Shown: positions 19,533 to 29,474, numbered from the stretch's first letter. The stretch: 64,000 nucleotides of DNA from Marnyiella aurantia (GCF_014041915.1 NZ_CP059472.1:1984001-2048000), one strand, 5' to 3'. Numbers and translations are program-made. The notes: generated from the letters alone by a model not told the origin.

Positions 19533-22500
19533 ATAAATATACTACTGCAGTTTCCACTACCTGCAAATTCAGTGTTTCCAGGACTTTGCGGTAAGTGTCT
19601 ATCTGGTCCTGATGTTTTTTTCTCTCAACACCTGTTTTGAAATCAACGATAACATACCCTTTTTCGGTTTGTATCAGACGGTCGGGCCGGTACACCTTTG
19701 AATCTCCGTTCACGGTAAGCATAATATCCTGCTCGTTAATGATACGCAGGTCCCGCCCGAAATAGTCAGGATATTTTTTAATGATATACAGAACGGAGTT
19801 CCTGATGTGTTCCTGTTCTGCAAGGGTTATAATGCCTTCCAGAACGTAAGTTTCCAGTACGGAATCGATATCAAATTCCGAGTTTATTTTGGCCAGAATC
19901 TCATGGGTAAATATCCCTGTTCTCACCTTTTCATCTCTGTTCTGGTAGCTTTTTGATGGTGTGGCAATCCTGATGGCAGACGGTGAAGTCGTTTTACGGG
20001 TTAGGCCCTGTACCGATTCTGTTTTATAGGCCCTGGCTTTAGCTTTTCCTTTTTTAGTGAAATCGCTGCCGGGGAAACAGTCAAACTCATCTTTATCTTC
20101 CGCATTTTTTTGCTGAACAAAATCCAGGATCTCCAGACTGTTGGTTTTCCCTGCTTTTTGGATATATAGATAAAGCTGCTCCACCGGACGCGTTGTAGCC
20201 ACGTACTGAAGACAGGTTCTGTCTATGCGGTTTTTATAAATATTTTCTTCGTTAAATTTCCTGATATCAGGATCATAAACTTCCAGTTCTTTGCTGAAAT
20301 GGCTCGTGTTCACCGAATGCAGTCCAAATTCCTTGTCTGTCTCGAACCAGTCATTGAACTTATAGTCACGCTGGCTGTTCACCATCGGATAAAACACCAC
20401 CGGAAACTCCAGACCTTTTGCTTTGTGGATGGTCATAAGCTGTATTGCATCTACATTGTCCGATGCCTGTATGCTCATATTGCGCGCTTCTTCATTCCAG
20501 AATTTTATGAAGTCTTTCAGGCTGGCACCGGAGTTCTGGGTGAAACCGTACAGTACTTCCAGGAAGTTCAGCAGGTAATCCGTTTCCCTGTTGGCAATGG
20601 CGAATTCATGCAGATAGTATTCAACAAAATTATACATGTTAAGCCTCGGGAAATCTGTATTATTGAGCTTTAGTCCGTATTTATCCTCTAAATAGGGTTC
20701 AATGAGTTCCTTTTCCTTCAGTTTGAGTATCTCTGCCATCTCCTGAGTGAAATCGTGCATTTGGATGCGACCCAGCCTTTGAAGATAAAACATCATCCTC
20801 ACAGGATTCTGCAGGTTTCGTGGATTTTCTTCCCAACTCAGGTATTCCATCAGCGCGGCCAACGTATCTGAAAGTTCAAGCGTAAGTCCACTCTCCGAAA
20901 TTGTTTTTATGTTGATTTCCGCGCCTTGATAATTGACCTTAAGTGCACCTAATCTTTCTGAAAAGCTGAATATATCCCTGTTGCCGCGGCATAGGATGGT
21001 GATGTCTGAAAAATGGAAGCCGTTATCTGCCAGTTCCTGAATATCCTTTCGCATGCGTTCGGCGGTATCTGTATAAAATTCCTCTTTACGGCCGTTCTCT
21101 ATAAGGCTGACCTTTACCCGGCCCTCCACGCCTTCCTGATATTGCTGCTGAGCAGATGCGCCGAAGATGTCTTTATGTTCCTCTGCCAGTCCGCAGGATA
21201 TATAATCATACAGGGCATTATTGAAGATCACGATGTTTTTCGCGCTGCGCCAGTTTTGCTCCAGAATGCGTACTTCGGCCTTTTTGGGTGTGACTTCGCT
21301 TTGGTTGATGATGCCCAGCATCAGTTTACTTTCGCCACCCCGAAATCTGTAAATACTTTGCTTTGGGTCTCCCACCACGGTGAATGAAGTTCCGTTTTCG
21401 GACACGCTGTGGTCCCGAAGCGGCAGGAAGTTTTGCCACTGCAGTTCCGAGGTATCCTGAAACTCATCAAAAAAATAGTGCTGAAACTGAGTCCCAATTT
21501 TCTCATAAATAAATGGCGACGGTTCGTTCTTCAGGTTTTCGTTGATCAGTATGTTGAATTTCGAAAGCAAAACCACGTCATTTTCGGTTTCAATCTTTTC
21601 CAGTTCGGTTTGGATATCCCTGTTTACCTTTAGAGGGAGGAGGGCAGCAAGTACTTTTTCTTTTTTTTGGATGATGATGTAATTCCGGATTATCTGGTTT
21701 CGCGTCTCAATCAGAAAATCAATGATTTCCTCAATCAGATGTTCCTTAGCTTTTCCCTTACCGGACGCTCCGGAAAGGTATTTGTTAATTTTCTTCTCTT
21801 CCGCTTCCGGAGATTCATACAGTTTGGGCGCATCATTGGCAAGATAGGAGTCAAAGAAATACTGAATGCTCTGGTTTCCGCCGCCGGCGAAATCCGAATT
21901 ATCAAGTCCCTTTTCTTTTATGAGCTGCATTGCGCTGTTTGCAAGCCTTCTGTTCTCTGCTTTCAGTTCGGAAATTTCCTTTCTCAGTTTCTTGGTAGCC
22001 GCCCGGTAACTCTCGTTATTGAACTGACTGTTCTGTTTCAGATTGTCGTAATGGATGTCTTTTACAAACTCTTTGGCCGAATTATAAAGGGTACTATTCA
22101 GGTTGATGCGTTTCTCATTATCCAGCCCGTAGTTCACATAATCAATCAGGGATTCGGACATTTCCTTATCCTCACCCACCTGATTAAGCAGTTGATCCAC
22201 AGCTTCTATAAGAAATGGTTCCGCTTGAATCTCCAGGTTGAAATTTTTGGCAAGTCCCAGTTCGTAGGAAAAACTGCGCACCAGTCTGGAATTAAATTTA
22301 TCAATGGTGCCTATGTTGAGGGTAGAGTAGTTATGAAGTACATAATCGAGCATTTTGCGCGACCTCGCGTGAAGTTCATCCAGTGTGACCTGCTTTCCTT
22401 CGTGGACCAATGCCTGCTGCAGCGCCTTAAGTTCGCGACAGTCCTGATAGTCGGCAGCTGCAAAATTTCCAAGCCACGAAAGGATTCTTTCCTTCATTTC

Positions 22501-22656
22501 GTTTGCGGCCTTATTGGTGAAAGTCAGCGCCAGTATATTTCTTATGGTCCTGTGCTGTTTGGGCTGTCCCAGACAAATCATCAGGAGGCGCTGCACCAGT
22601 GTGTAGGTTTTTCCCGAACCTGCTGATGCACTGATTACACTGTAAGAATTCTGCAT
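19531..22656 (-). CDS. AddA/RecB-like UvrD-family helicase with C-terminal nuclease
   Basis: A 1041-residue UvrD-type DNA helicase. Walker A is SASAGSGKT (9-17), Walker B lies in FFDEFQDTSELQW, and QLMTIHKAKGLEFPVVF is the helicase motif V region. The C-terminus carries a PD-(D/E)XK nuclease signature (RPDRLI ... VIVDFKTG), as in AddA or RecB. It probably processes double-strand DNA ends for recombination. In many flavobacteria an AddB-like nuclease gene is adjacent; here the neighbours on both sides are unrelated. Confidence 0.9.
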   Translation of the reverse strand: MQNSYSVISASAGSGKTYTLVQRLLMICLGQPKQHRTIRNILALTFTNKAANEMKERILSWLGNFAAADYQDCRELKALQQALVHEGKQVTLDELHARSRKMLDYVLHNYSTLNIGTIDKFNSRLVRSFSYELGLAKNFNLEIQAEPFLIEAVDQLLNQVGEDKEMSESLIDYVNYGLDNEKRINLNSTLYNSAKEFVKDIHYDNLKQNSQFNNESYRAATKKLRKEISELKAENRRLANSAMQLIKEKGLDNSDFAGGGNQSIQYFFDSYLANDAPKLYESPEAEEKKINKYLSGASGKGKAKEHLIEEIIDFLIETRNQIIRNYIIIQKKEKVLAALLPLKVNRDIQTELEKIETENDVVLLSKFNILINENLKNEPSPFIYEKIGTQFQHYFFDEFQDTSELQWQNFLPLRDHSVSENGTSFTVVGDPKQSIYRFRGGESKLMLGIINQSEVTPKKAEVRILEQNWRSAKNIVIFNNALYDYISCGLAEEHKDIFGASAQQQYQEGVEGRVKVSLIENGRKEEFYTDTAERMRKDIQELADNGFHFSDITILCRGNRDIFSFSERLGALKVNYQGAEINIKTISESGLTLELSDTLAALMEYLSWEENPRNLQNPVRMMFYLQRLGRIQMHDFTQEMAEILKLKEKELIEPYLEDKYGLKLNNTDFPRLNMYNFVEYYLHEFAIANRETDYLLNFLEVLYGFTQNSGASLKDFIKFWNEEARNMSIQASDNVDAIQLMTIHKAKGLEFPVVFYPMVNSQRDYKFNDWFETDKEFGLHSVNTSHFSKELEVYDPDIRKFNEENIYKNRIDRTCLQYVATTRPVEQLYLYIQKAGKTNSLEILDFVQQKNAEDKDEFDCFPGSDFTKKGKAKARAYKTESVQGLTRKTTSPSAIRIATPSKSYQNRDEKVRTGIFTHEILAKINSEFDIDSVLETYVLEGIITLAEQEHIRNSVLYIIKKYPDYFGRDLRIINEQDIMLTVNGDSKVYRPDRLIQTEKGYVIVDFKTGVERKKHQDQIDTYRKVLETLNLQVVETAVVYL

Positions 22657-22747
22657 TATCTGTGGATTATTTCCTGCAATTTAATGAAAATTTCAGTGTA
22701 GATTTTAACGCTTTTCAGCTTGATTTAACAAAAACTTTACTGTCATA

Positions 22748-22765
22748 TTTGGCAAAATTGCCAAA
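22748..22765. promoter_or_regulatory. 18-bp inverted repeat between divergent genes
   Basis: TTTGGCAA and TTGCCAAA are perfect arms around an AA spacer. The site lies in the 174-base gap between the addA-like gene and the divergent carboxypeptidase-regulatory-like gene, where an operator would be expected. No regulator gene is nearby. Confidence 0.4.
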
Positions 22766-22830
22766 AGCTGTTAAGCATTGTTAAACTTAAAACATCAAGG
22801 GTTTTTCCGTTTACATTTGAAAGAAAAACC

Positions 22831-23586
22831 GTGAAGATAAAACTACTCTTTTTTTGCCTGATCAGCGTTGTGATGCTGGATGCCCAAAGCTATGTCTTTG
22901 GTAAGGTAACGTCGGAAGACGGTATACAGCTGGCCCAGGTTTCAGTTATAAATATGAGAACTGATGAAAGGTCCGAAACGGACACTGACGGCCAGTTTAT
23001 GATTCGGGGAGAAAGAGGTGATGAGTTGCGTTTCAGCCGGGCTGGTTATGAACGGGTTACATTAACAGTTGCTGCCGCAAATTTGGAGAAACCGGTCTCA
23101 ATAGTTTTGCAGAGCATTACGCAGGAGATTGAGGCCGTAAATCTCCGATATCAGGCTACAGGTAATCTCAGGGAAGATGTCAGGCATTTCGGCGACCGAG
23201 GAAAAGTAAAGCAACTGAAGGAAGAGGTCTCAGATTATATTTCGCGTAAGTCTTCACGGGAAGTTCTGGCTCCGCGCCATGGTGAATTTGTGCAGCCTGT
23301 AGGTCCGGGAATCCCTATAGGAAAGGTAAAAGACCGCTGGGACGATGTGGACCTTATGATTTATCTAATTGAAAGCTTGGGTGAGGATTATTTTACTGAA
23401 GAACTTAAAATATCACGTACCGAAATACAGCCGTTTATTTATTACGTTTTTGCTAACTTTGATAGGAAGCAGGCGCTAAAATACGGTGCAGCAGACGGTG
23501 CCGTGGTTGCGCGGTTTGTTGATGCTGCCCATAAGCGGATAGACTCATATCATAACCGTACCGCGCCCTCGCACAATATTCCGTAG
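22831..23586 (+). CDS. Exported protein with carboxypeptidase-regulatory-like domain
   Basis: A 251-residue protein starting with GTG (no in-frame ATG fits as well), followed by a signal peptide (KIKLLFFCLISVVMLDAQS). Residues 20-95 form a CarboxypepD_reg-like beta sandwich (VFGKVTSEDGIQLAQVSVIN), also typical of the N-termini of TonB-dependent receptors. No receptor barrel follows, so it is a free-standing member. The C-terminal ~130 residues are charged and unassigned. Function unknown. Confidence 0.75.
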   Translation: MKIKLLFFCLISVVMLDAQSYVFGKVTSEDGIQLAQVSVINMRTDERSETDTDGQFMIRGERGDELRFSRAGYERVTLTVAAANLEKPVSIVLQSITQEIEAVNLRYQATGNLREDVRHFGDRGKVKQLKEEVSDYISRKSSREVLAPRHGEFVQPVGPGIPIGKVKDRWDDVDLMIYLIESLGEDYFTEELKISRTEIQPFIYYVFANFDRKQALKYGAADGAVVARFVDAAHKRIDSYHNRTAPSHNIP

Positions 23587-23618
23587 CGCAGACTTATGAA
23601 TAATTTAATTAACATCAG

Positions 23619-24350
23619 ATGAATAAAGGAGTACTTTCCGTAGCAATTGCAGCACTTGGATTCGTGCTGGGCCTGTGGTTTTTAGGCAGTGCCATCAAAA
23701 ACCGAAACAAGGCCGAGAATACAATCTCAGTAACCGGTTTGGGAACCAAGAAATTCACTTCAGATCTTATAACCTGGAGCGGTAATTTTTCCCGAAACAG
23801 TTTTGAACTGAAGGCTGCCTATGACGAACTTGCCAATGATAAGCGTGTGATTGAAAATTATCTTGTTTCCAAAGGAATCAGGAAAGAGGAGATGGTTTTT
23901 TCTGCTGTGGATATTCAGAAACAGTACAGCTATGGTACGGATGCCAATGGGCGAAGTACGCAAACTTTCGGTGGTTATCAGCTCTCACAGCGGATTTCAA
24001 TTGACAGTAAAAACGTAGCTCAAATCGAGAATCTCTCGCGAAATATTACCGAAATCATCAACCTTGGAATTGAATTTACCTCCTCCCCACCCAACTATTT
24101 TTATACAAAACTTGCAGATGTGAAGCAACAGATGATTGCTGATGCCACTAAAGATGCAAAGGCCAGGGCGGAAAAAATTGCTGAAAACGCCGGAAGTTCC
24201 TTAGGCAATCTTAAGAAAGCGACTATGGGCGTAACTCAGATTACCGAGCCCAATTCAACCGAGGAATACTCGTATGGCGGCACGTTTAATACGACATCCC
24301 GGGAAAAGGAGGCCAGTATTACAATCAAACTGGAATACGAAGTAGACTGA
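23619..24350 (+). CDS. SIMPL-domain protein
   Basis: A 243-residue protein with an N-terminal membrane anchor (about 5-27) and a SIMPL/DUF541 domain (ISVTGLGTKKFTSDLITWSG, later DATKDAKARAEKIAENAGSSLGNLKKA). The family forms periplasmic oligomers and includes E. coli YggE; its precise role is unclear, with some links to stress. It follows the previous gene by 32 bases and may be cotranscribed. Confidence 0.85.
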   Translation: MNKGVLSVAIAALGFVLGLWFLGSAIKNRNKAENTISVTGLGTKKFTSDLITWSGNFSRNSFELKAAYDELANDKRVIENYLVSKGIRKEEMVFSAVDIQKQYSYGTDANGRSTQTFGGYQLSQRISIDSKNVAQIENLSRNITEIINLGIEFTSSPPNYFYTKLADVKQQMIADATKDAKARAEKIAENAGSSLGNLKKATMGVTQITEPNSTEEYSYGGTFNTTSREKEASITIKLEYEVD

Positions 24351-24375
24351 ATTTAAAGAGTAAGATGCGACCCGA

Positions 24376-24888
24376 TCAGCAATAGACGACATCATATATC
24401 TCCTCTTTGATCCAGTCTGTCTTTTCCGGCTGCCAGTTGGCAAGCAGCAATAGCTGAAGTGAGTTTTTACCTTCTTCATAACAGGGCTGTACATAATTTT
24501 CATCTATGACACTGAACCCGTTTTTGCTGTAGAAAGCAACTCTTCTCACAGCATCATCATTCAAATGTTCCGGTTCCGCTTCCAGCACTATATGAGAATA
24601 GGTGCGGAAAAGGTGCGCCAGCATTTCGCTTCCATATTTTAAACTTCTGAATTCAGAAAATATCTCAAAATGTTCAATAAACACGAAATCGGTAAGCTCC
24701 CATAATACCAGATAACCAATATTGTCCAGTTCGTTCAGGATAGCGAGCACCTTCACTTTAGGATTTTTGAAGAGTTGCCTGAACTGATCTTCGCTGCGGC
24801 GCTCGTCCTCGGGGAAAGTACTGCAGTAGGATTTGTAGATATGTTCAGCACGAAAATCGTCTGCTGCAGAGACCTGAAGGTATTCCAT
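24376..24888 (-). CDS. GNAT-family N-acetyltransferase
   Basis: A 170-residue single-domain GNAT-like protein. The central segment IEHFEIFSEFRSLKYGSEMLAHLFRTY contains the acetyl-CoA-binding loop region, and the AFYSKNGFSVIDENYV segment is the usual GNAT C-terminal strand pair. Substrate unknown. Convergent with the SIMPL gene, 25 bases between stops, no clear terminator. A -7-like box is found upstream on its strand. Confidence 0.8.
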   Translation of the reverse strand: MEYLQVSAADDFRAEHIYKSYCSTFPEDERRSEDQFRQLFKNPKVKVLAILNELDNIGYLVLWELTDFVFIEHFEIFSEFRSLKYGSEMLAHLFRTYSHIVLEAEPEHLNDDAVRRVAFYSKNGFSVIDENYVQPCYEEGKNSLQLLLLANWQPEKTDWIKEEIYDVVYC

Positions 24889-24907
24889 AAAAAATATATG
24901 ATTTAGG

Positions 24908-24915
24908 CAAAAGTA
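24908..24915 (-). promoter_or_regulatory. Candidate -7 box (TACTTTTG) of the GNAT gene
   Basis: On the minus strand TACTTTTG matches TAnnTTTG, 19 bases before the start at 24888. The -33 element is not recognisable. Confidence 0.35.
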
Positions 24916-24972
24916 ATGCAGTGGATTTCACTTTCCATTACATTTACTCTTTCAAAATTTACAGCTTGTGCT

Positions 24973-25209
24973 TTAGAGATCAAATACGTTGGGCCGGCGC
25001 GTAATGAAGATGTCCTTTACCCAAAGAGAGAACGCCAGTATAAGATAAATCAGGAAAAAAATCCCAACAGTAGCGAACGTGGAATAGATGAAGAATACGC
25101 GTAACTTGGCGACCGGAATTCCAAGTTTAGAACCCATACGCGTAAGGACCCCAAACCATTCGCGTTCTACATTATGACGTATTTTAGTTATAAATCCCGG
25201 TTCGTGCAT
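24973..25209 (-). CDS. Small PspC-like membrane protein
   Basis: A 78-residue protein with one strong transmembrane segment (about 42-65, YSTFATVGIFFLIYLILAFSLWV) preceded by a basic region. It resembles the compact PspC-domain proteins of flavobacteria. It begins 9 bases after the DUF2851 gene on the same strand. A role in envelope stress is suggested by the family only. Confidence 0.65.
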   Translation of the reverse strand: MHEPGFITKIRHNVEREWFGVLTRMGSKLGIPVAKLRVFFIYSTFATVGIFFLIYLILAFSLWVKDIFITRRPNVFDL

Positions 25210-25218
25210 TCTGTAATT

Positions 25219-26484
25219 CTATTCCTTTTTCAACAGCTGAAGGCCGATACTGCAATTTAGGCAATTTTTGGTTTCGCAGAAATATTTATGTTGGTAAATA
25301 TAGGCCTGACTGTCTGCGGCATCTTCAATGACAACACCCAGGGTCTTCCATCCGTCCGTTATACTGTTTTTCTCAGGTGCAAGATTCCGGTACAGACTGA
25401 TTACGGCCTCCGCAGCATCCTCATCAGAGTTTTTTGTGTAGACATATTTCATTGGTAATACAGCGTTCAGAAGAACAAGGTCAGTAAAATCGCGGGAAAG
25501 GTATTTTTCGCCCGTAACCGTACTTTCTTTCCCGAAGTTAAAGCGGATGTCCCAGTACTCGCTTGCTTTTACCCTGCTGAAAATATGATAAAGTTCCGCT
25601 GTTCCGGCCGCGGAAATCAGTCGGGAAAAGAGGTTTTGGTTCAGGTGATATAGCGAAGCCAACTGCGACAGTCGTACAGTGGGGAAATTAGGCGGTCTGA
25701 GCTTGGAAAATTTAGGATAAAAACGAAGTGGAGGCAGGTTGTATTTAACTTTAATAAAGTCAAACTCACGACGCCATAAACTCATCTGTTCGTCCGCTGG
25801 TTTGACCAGCCATCCACACAGACCAAAGAAAAGCGCTTCCAGATGTAAGGGATTCTGACTTAGTTTATTAATCAGCTTGAAGTCAATACTTTCTGCCATT
25901 TGTCTGAAATGAAGAGCATTGACTTTAAGGCCAAAAGCATATGCCAGATATTGAAAAAGAACTGCCTCGTAATTGTTTTTGCTGATTTTGAGTGCTTTTT
26001 CAATCTCATGAGACTTTATATCCAGTTTCTTCAGCAGCGTTTCATCGGTAAAACCTACCGGGATCCTGCCGGGGTCAAAAATATCTTCGCAAGGTATAAA
26101 TCGGTTTTCCTTCAGCAGTGATTCATATTTCCAAAGTAAAGTAGAGTCTACATGCGCCTGAAGTTCCAGAGTAGGTACATTTCGGTCATTAAGTTCCTGT
26201 ATTTCAATATCGTGCACCAGTACAGCATGCAAAATAATATTATCAAACTCGGGATTGCCGGAATGTCGGTGGAAGATCCAATCTGATGATTTAAGATGAA
26301 GTTCAATATGGCCATGAAGTTCAAGACCTTTGAATTTTATGCCTGCGTGCAGAAAATCGGGTCCAGAGTCATTGTTCCATCTGCCAAAATCAAAGATTTC
26401 GATAGAATTTCCGGACGTATCTTTAAAGTCAAAATTTTTAAAAATCTTGAAGTTCCAAAGGTATTGCAGCAACTTTTCATTCAT
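25219..26484 (-). CDS. DUF2851 family protein
   Basis: A 421-residue soluble protein of the DUF2851 family (FDFGRWNNDSGPDFLHAGIKFKGLELHGHIELHL near the N-terminus). I place the start at Met15 of the longest frame (MNEKLLQYLWNF) because the 14 residues upstream look unrelated and family members begin this way. The C-terminus has four Cys in a short span (CETKNCLNCSIG), possibly a metal site. Function unknown; conserved across Bacteroidota. Confidence 0.85.
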   Translation of the reverse strand: MNEKLLQYLWNFKIFKNFDFKDTSGNSIEIFDFGRWNNDSGPDFLHAGIKFKGLELHGHIELHLKSSDWIFHRHSGNPEFDNIILHAVLVHDIEIQELNDRNVPTLELQAHVDSTLLWKYESLLKENRFIPCEDIFDPGRIPVGFTDETLLKKLDIKSHEIEKALKISKNNYEAVLFQYLAYAFGLKVNALHFRQMAESIDFKLINKLSQNPLHLEALFFGLCGWLVKPADEQMSLWRREFDFIKVKYNLPPLRFYPKFSKLRPPNFPTVRLSQLASLYHLNQNLFSRLISAAGTAELYHIFSRVKASEYWDIRFNFGKESTVTGEKYLSRDFTDLVLLNAVLPMKYVYTKNSDEDAAEAVISLYRNLAPEKNSITDGWKTLGVVIEDAADSQAYIYQHKYFCETKNCLNCSIGLQLLKKE

Positions 26485-26546
26485 CAGATTAAGGTTTGAT
26501 GAGGACACTCGCCAAAAACGCTGCAAGTCCGGAAGTTAAAGCTTCG

Positions 26547-27698
26547 CTATTGCAGGACCTTTTGCGTATTAAATTTTTTCAGCGTTTCAGCATACATGTC
26601 TTCGTACACAGGTAAGATATTTTTAAGGTCAAATCTGATTGCCTGCTGTTTGGCATTATCCTTCATTGTGGCCAGCAGGTTTTCGTCCGACAGCAGTTTA
26701 ATTGTATAATTGCTCATTGCCTCTACATTTCCAATTTCGGCCATAAACCCGGTCTCGCCCTGAATGTTAACTTCCGGAATGCCACCGGCATTGGAACTGA
26801 TGACAGGGGTAGAAGCGGCCATTGCTTCCAGTGCCGCCAGTCCGAAACTTTCCTGTTCCGAGGGAAGCAGGAACACATCAGACAGCTGCAGGATTCTGTA
26901 CAGGTCGTTCACTTTTCCCAGCAGCCGGATTTCTCCGATAAGTTCCGGGTGCTCTTCAAGGAACTGATTTATCTTCTCCATCTCCGGACCTTCACCAATG
27001 ATGATGAGTTTGGATTTAATGCGCGCATGTACATTTTTAAAAATCTGCAGTACTTCCATAATCCTTTTTACCGGGCGAAGGTTAGAAACATGAATGAGGA
27101 TTTTCTCCTCGTCCTTTGCAAACTGTTTTCTCTGGCAGGTTTGTACGCCTCCACCAAAATCGGAATTATCTATGAAATTGGTGATGACCTGGATTTCCTT
27201 TTTTATGTTGAAGAACTTAAGGGTATCTGCTTTCAGGCTTGCTGATACCGAAGTTACAGCATCCGACTGGTTTATAGAAAACTCAACAGCGTGTTTATAA
27301 CTTGGGTGCTGACCAACCAGTGTGATGTCTGTACCGTGAAGCGTAGTAACTAACGGGATGTCCCTGCTTTCCTCCTTCAGCATTTGCTTTGCTGTAAATG
27401 CCGCGTAGGCATAGGGAATTGCGTAATGGGCATGCAGCAAATCAAGTTTATACAGGTTCACAACCCTATAAATCATAGATGAGAGGGCAATGTCATAAGG
27501 CTGATATTCAAAAAGAGGGTAGGTCTCAACGTTTACTTTATGGAAAAATATATTTGGATTGGTAATGTCCAGCCGTGCAGGCAGAGCAGAACTGATAAAG
27601 TGCACTTCATAGCCTTTATGTGCCAGAGACATACCAAGTTCGGTAGCCACTATGCCGCTTCCACCATAGGTGGGGTAGCAGAGAATTCCTATTTTCAT
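26547..27698 (-). CDS. bshA: N-acetyl-alpha-D-glucosaminyl L-malate synthase
   Basis: A 383-residue GT4 glycosyltransferase with the N-terminal BshA signature (MKIGILCYPTYGGSGIVATELG) and the C-terminal GT4 segment PSEQESFGLAALEAMAASTPVISS. BshA joins UDP-GlcNAc to L-malate in the first step of bacillithiol synthesis, the main low-molecular-weight thiol of many Bacteroidota. The bshB and bshC genes are not in the window. It follows the GH3 gene on the same strand, 21 bases apart. Confidence 0.92.
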   Translation of the reverse strand: MKIGILCYPTYGGSGIVATELGMSLAHKGYEVHFISSALPARLDITNPNIFFHKVNVETYPLFEYQPYDIALSSMIYRVVNLYKLDLLHAHYAIPYAYAAFTAKQMLKEESRDIPLVTTLHGTDITLVGQHPSYKHAVEFSINQSDAVTSVSASLKADTLKFFNIKKEIQVITNFIDNSDFGGGVQTCQRKQFAKDEEKILIHVSNLRPVKRIMEVLQIFKNVHARIKSKLIIIGEGPEMEKINQFLEEHPELIGEIRLLGKVNDLYRILQLSDVFLLPSEQESFGLAALEAMAASTPVISSNAGGIPEVNIQGETGFMAEIGNVEAMSNYTIKLLSDENLLATMKDNAKQQAIRFDLKNILPVYEDMYAETLKKFNTQKVLQ

Positions 27699-27719
27699 AA
27701 TTTTCTTATCTAAGCGGTA

Positions 27720-29456
27720 TTACTCAATTACAGTTTTTTTGTTTGCACTGTGAGTTTTAACAGTTTTTGCAGGCAAATCTATACCCATTCCTGCCTTTAG
27801 TTTTTGGTTTACCAAAACAGGAAGTCTTCCGGAGACCTTTGTTTTTCCCATTACTGCCTTTGCAGTTGCTTTCATGGAATCTTCATTGTTTTCGTAGGCA
27901 ACCAGTACAGTTGGCACCTTCGAAATGTCAACATCCTGCAGTGAATAAGCGGATCCGAAAACGCTTAGGATTACCTGATGGTTTTTATTTATCTCACTTA
28001 GCAGCTTTTTACTTTCCGCGGAGATTTTATAGGGTTTATATGCTGTTGAATTATCCTTGTGCAATCCTATAATCACTTTTGAATTGGCAGGGATAGTTGA
28101 AGTTTCTGACGGTTTTTTTACAATAACGGTAGTATAAAGATTCAGCTGGTCCACAACAGTTTGAAATGGTGCTTCTTCCAGAGCTACATAATAGTAGGTT
28201 GCATTACAGTCCAGCGGAAGCAGTTTTTTTTCGTCCTTCAGCAGGGTAATGGCGTTCGCATACATATTTTGAACAATTTGTGTGTGTTTGCTGTTGTTCA
28301 GATCATTATTGATGTTTGCGGGATTTCGCGCTTCGTATTTGTGGAGGCCGAGATAATATTTAGTAAGCAGAATTTTCTTAACGCTTTCCTCAACGCGGTT
28401 CTGTGCAATCGCATTTTTGTCTATCGCCGCCTGAATACGCCTTTTGCCTTCTTTTACTCCTTCCGAAAAAAGCATAATGTCGTTACCGGCTTTAAAGGCC
28501 AGCGCGTCCAGTTCGCCGGGTTTATATTTTTTAGCCACGGCTCCCATATTAAGTGCATCGGTTATTATTAAACCTTTGTAGCCATATTTTTCCTTTAATA
28601 TACCGGTAATAATGCTGTGGGAAACTGATGCAGGAACACCTTTCTCTTTTTCAAGAGCCGGCACAAAAAGATGTGCCACCATTACACCGCCGATTCCTCT
28701 GTCCATAAGCGCTTTAAAAGGTGCCAGTTCAACGTCGTTAAGCCGCTGCAGATTATGAGAAACTACAGGCAGGTCCAGGTGAGAATCCGTGTTGGTATCC
28801 CCATGGCCCGGAAAATGTTTTATAGCGGCAAGTACATTATTGTCCTGCAGTCCTTTTGCATAAGCTTCAGCAGAAAGCACTACATTCTGCACTTCGGATC
28901 CAAAACTCCTGTTTCCAATAATAGGATTGTTTGGATTTGTATTCACATCCACCACCGGAGCAAAATCCCAGTTTACGCCCATTCTTTTTGCATCGGAAGC
29001 AATCTGGGCTGCCATTTCGGTTATCAGTTTTTTGTCCTGAATGGCACCCAAAGTCATAGCCCATGGAAATTTATGTGCTGCGGCAATACGCTGGTACAGC
29101 CCCCATTCCGCATCCATTCCAATCATCATTGGTATTTTGGAGCGAGATTGAAACTCATTCACCAAATTGATATGCTTTTCAGCATCATCCTGCATAAGTA
29201 TGAGACCGCCCAGTTTTTCATTGATAACCAAATTCCTGACACCATTAATATGCTCTTCGCCTTTATTGTTATATAAAGCTACAATGAAAAGTTGTCCCAG
29301 TTTCTCATCCTGTGTAAGGGAGTTGTAAGTGACATTAACCCATTCCATGGCTTTTTCCTCTTCAGCAACCGTAATATTCCCGGGAATATATTGTGCCGAA
29401 AGTGAGGAACTGAATACAGTTAGAAAGATGATAATGCTAAGGTAAATCCTGCTCAT
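27720..29456 (-). CDS. Exported GH3 glycosidase, NagZ-like
   Basis: A 578-residue glycoside hydrolase family 3 protein with a signal peptide (ending SLSAQY, about residue 21). The motif KHFPGHGDTNTDSHLDLP (around 215-232) and the nucleophile region LIITDALNMGAV are those of beta-N-acetylhexosaminidases. A C-terminal extension (about 400-578) resembles the GH3 C-terminal domain. Likely removes GlcNAc from peptidoglycan or chitin-derived fragments in the periplasm or at the surface. A -7-like box lies upstream. Confidence 0.9.
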   Translation of the reverse strand: MSRIYLSIIIFLTVFSSSLSAQYIPGNITVAEEEKAMEWVNVTYNSLTQDEKLGQLFIVALYNNKGEEHINGVRNLVINEKLGGLILMQDDAEKHINLVNEFQSRSKIPMMIGMDAEWGLYQRIAAAHKFPWAMTLGAIQDKKLITEMAAQIASDAKRMGVNWDFAPVVDVNTNPNNPIIGNRSFGSEVQNVVLSAEAYAKGLQDNNVLAAIKHFPGHGDTNTDSHLDLPVVSHNLQRLNDVELAPFKALMDRGIGGVMVAHLFVPALEKEKGVPASVSHSIITGILKEKYGYKGLIITDALNMGAVAKKYKPGELDALAFKAGNDIMLFSEGVKEGKRRIQAAIDKNAIAQNRVEESVKKILLTKYYLGLHKYEARNPANINNDLNNSKHTQIVQNMYANAITLLKDEKKLLPLDCNATYYYVALEEAPFQTVVDQLNLYTTVIVKKPSETSTIPANSKVIIGLHKDNSTAYKPYKISAESKKLLSEINKNHQVILSVFGSAYSLQDVDISKVPTVLVAYENNEDSMKATAKAVMGKTKVSGRLPVLVNQKLKAGMGIDLPAKTVKTHSANKKTVIE

Positions 29457-29474
29457 TTATAGATTTGCTTTCAA

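Noticed and set aside
21667-22626. 319-codon plus-strand open frame
   Set aside because: Lies wholly opposite the addA-like gene, which has clear helicase motifs; the plus-strand translation has no domain-like features.
28671-29276. 201-codon plus-strand open frame
   Set aside because: Antisense to the GH3 gene, which has intact motifs and a signal peptide.
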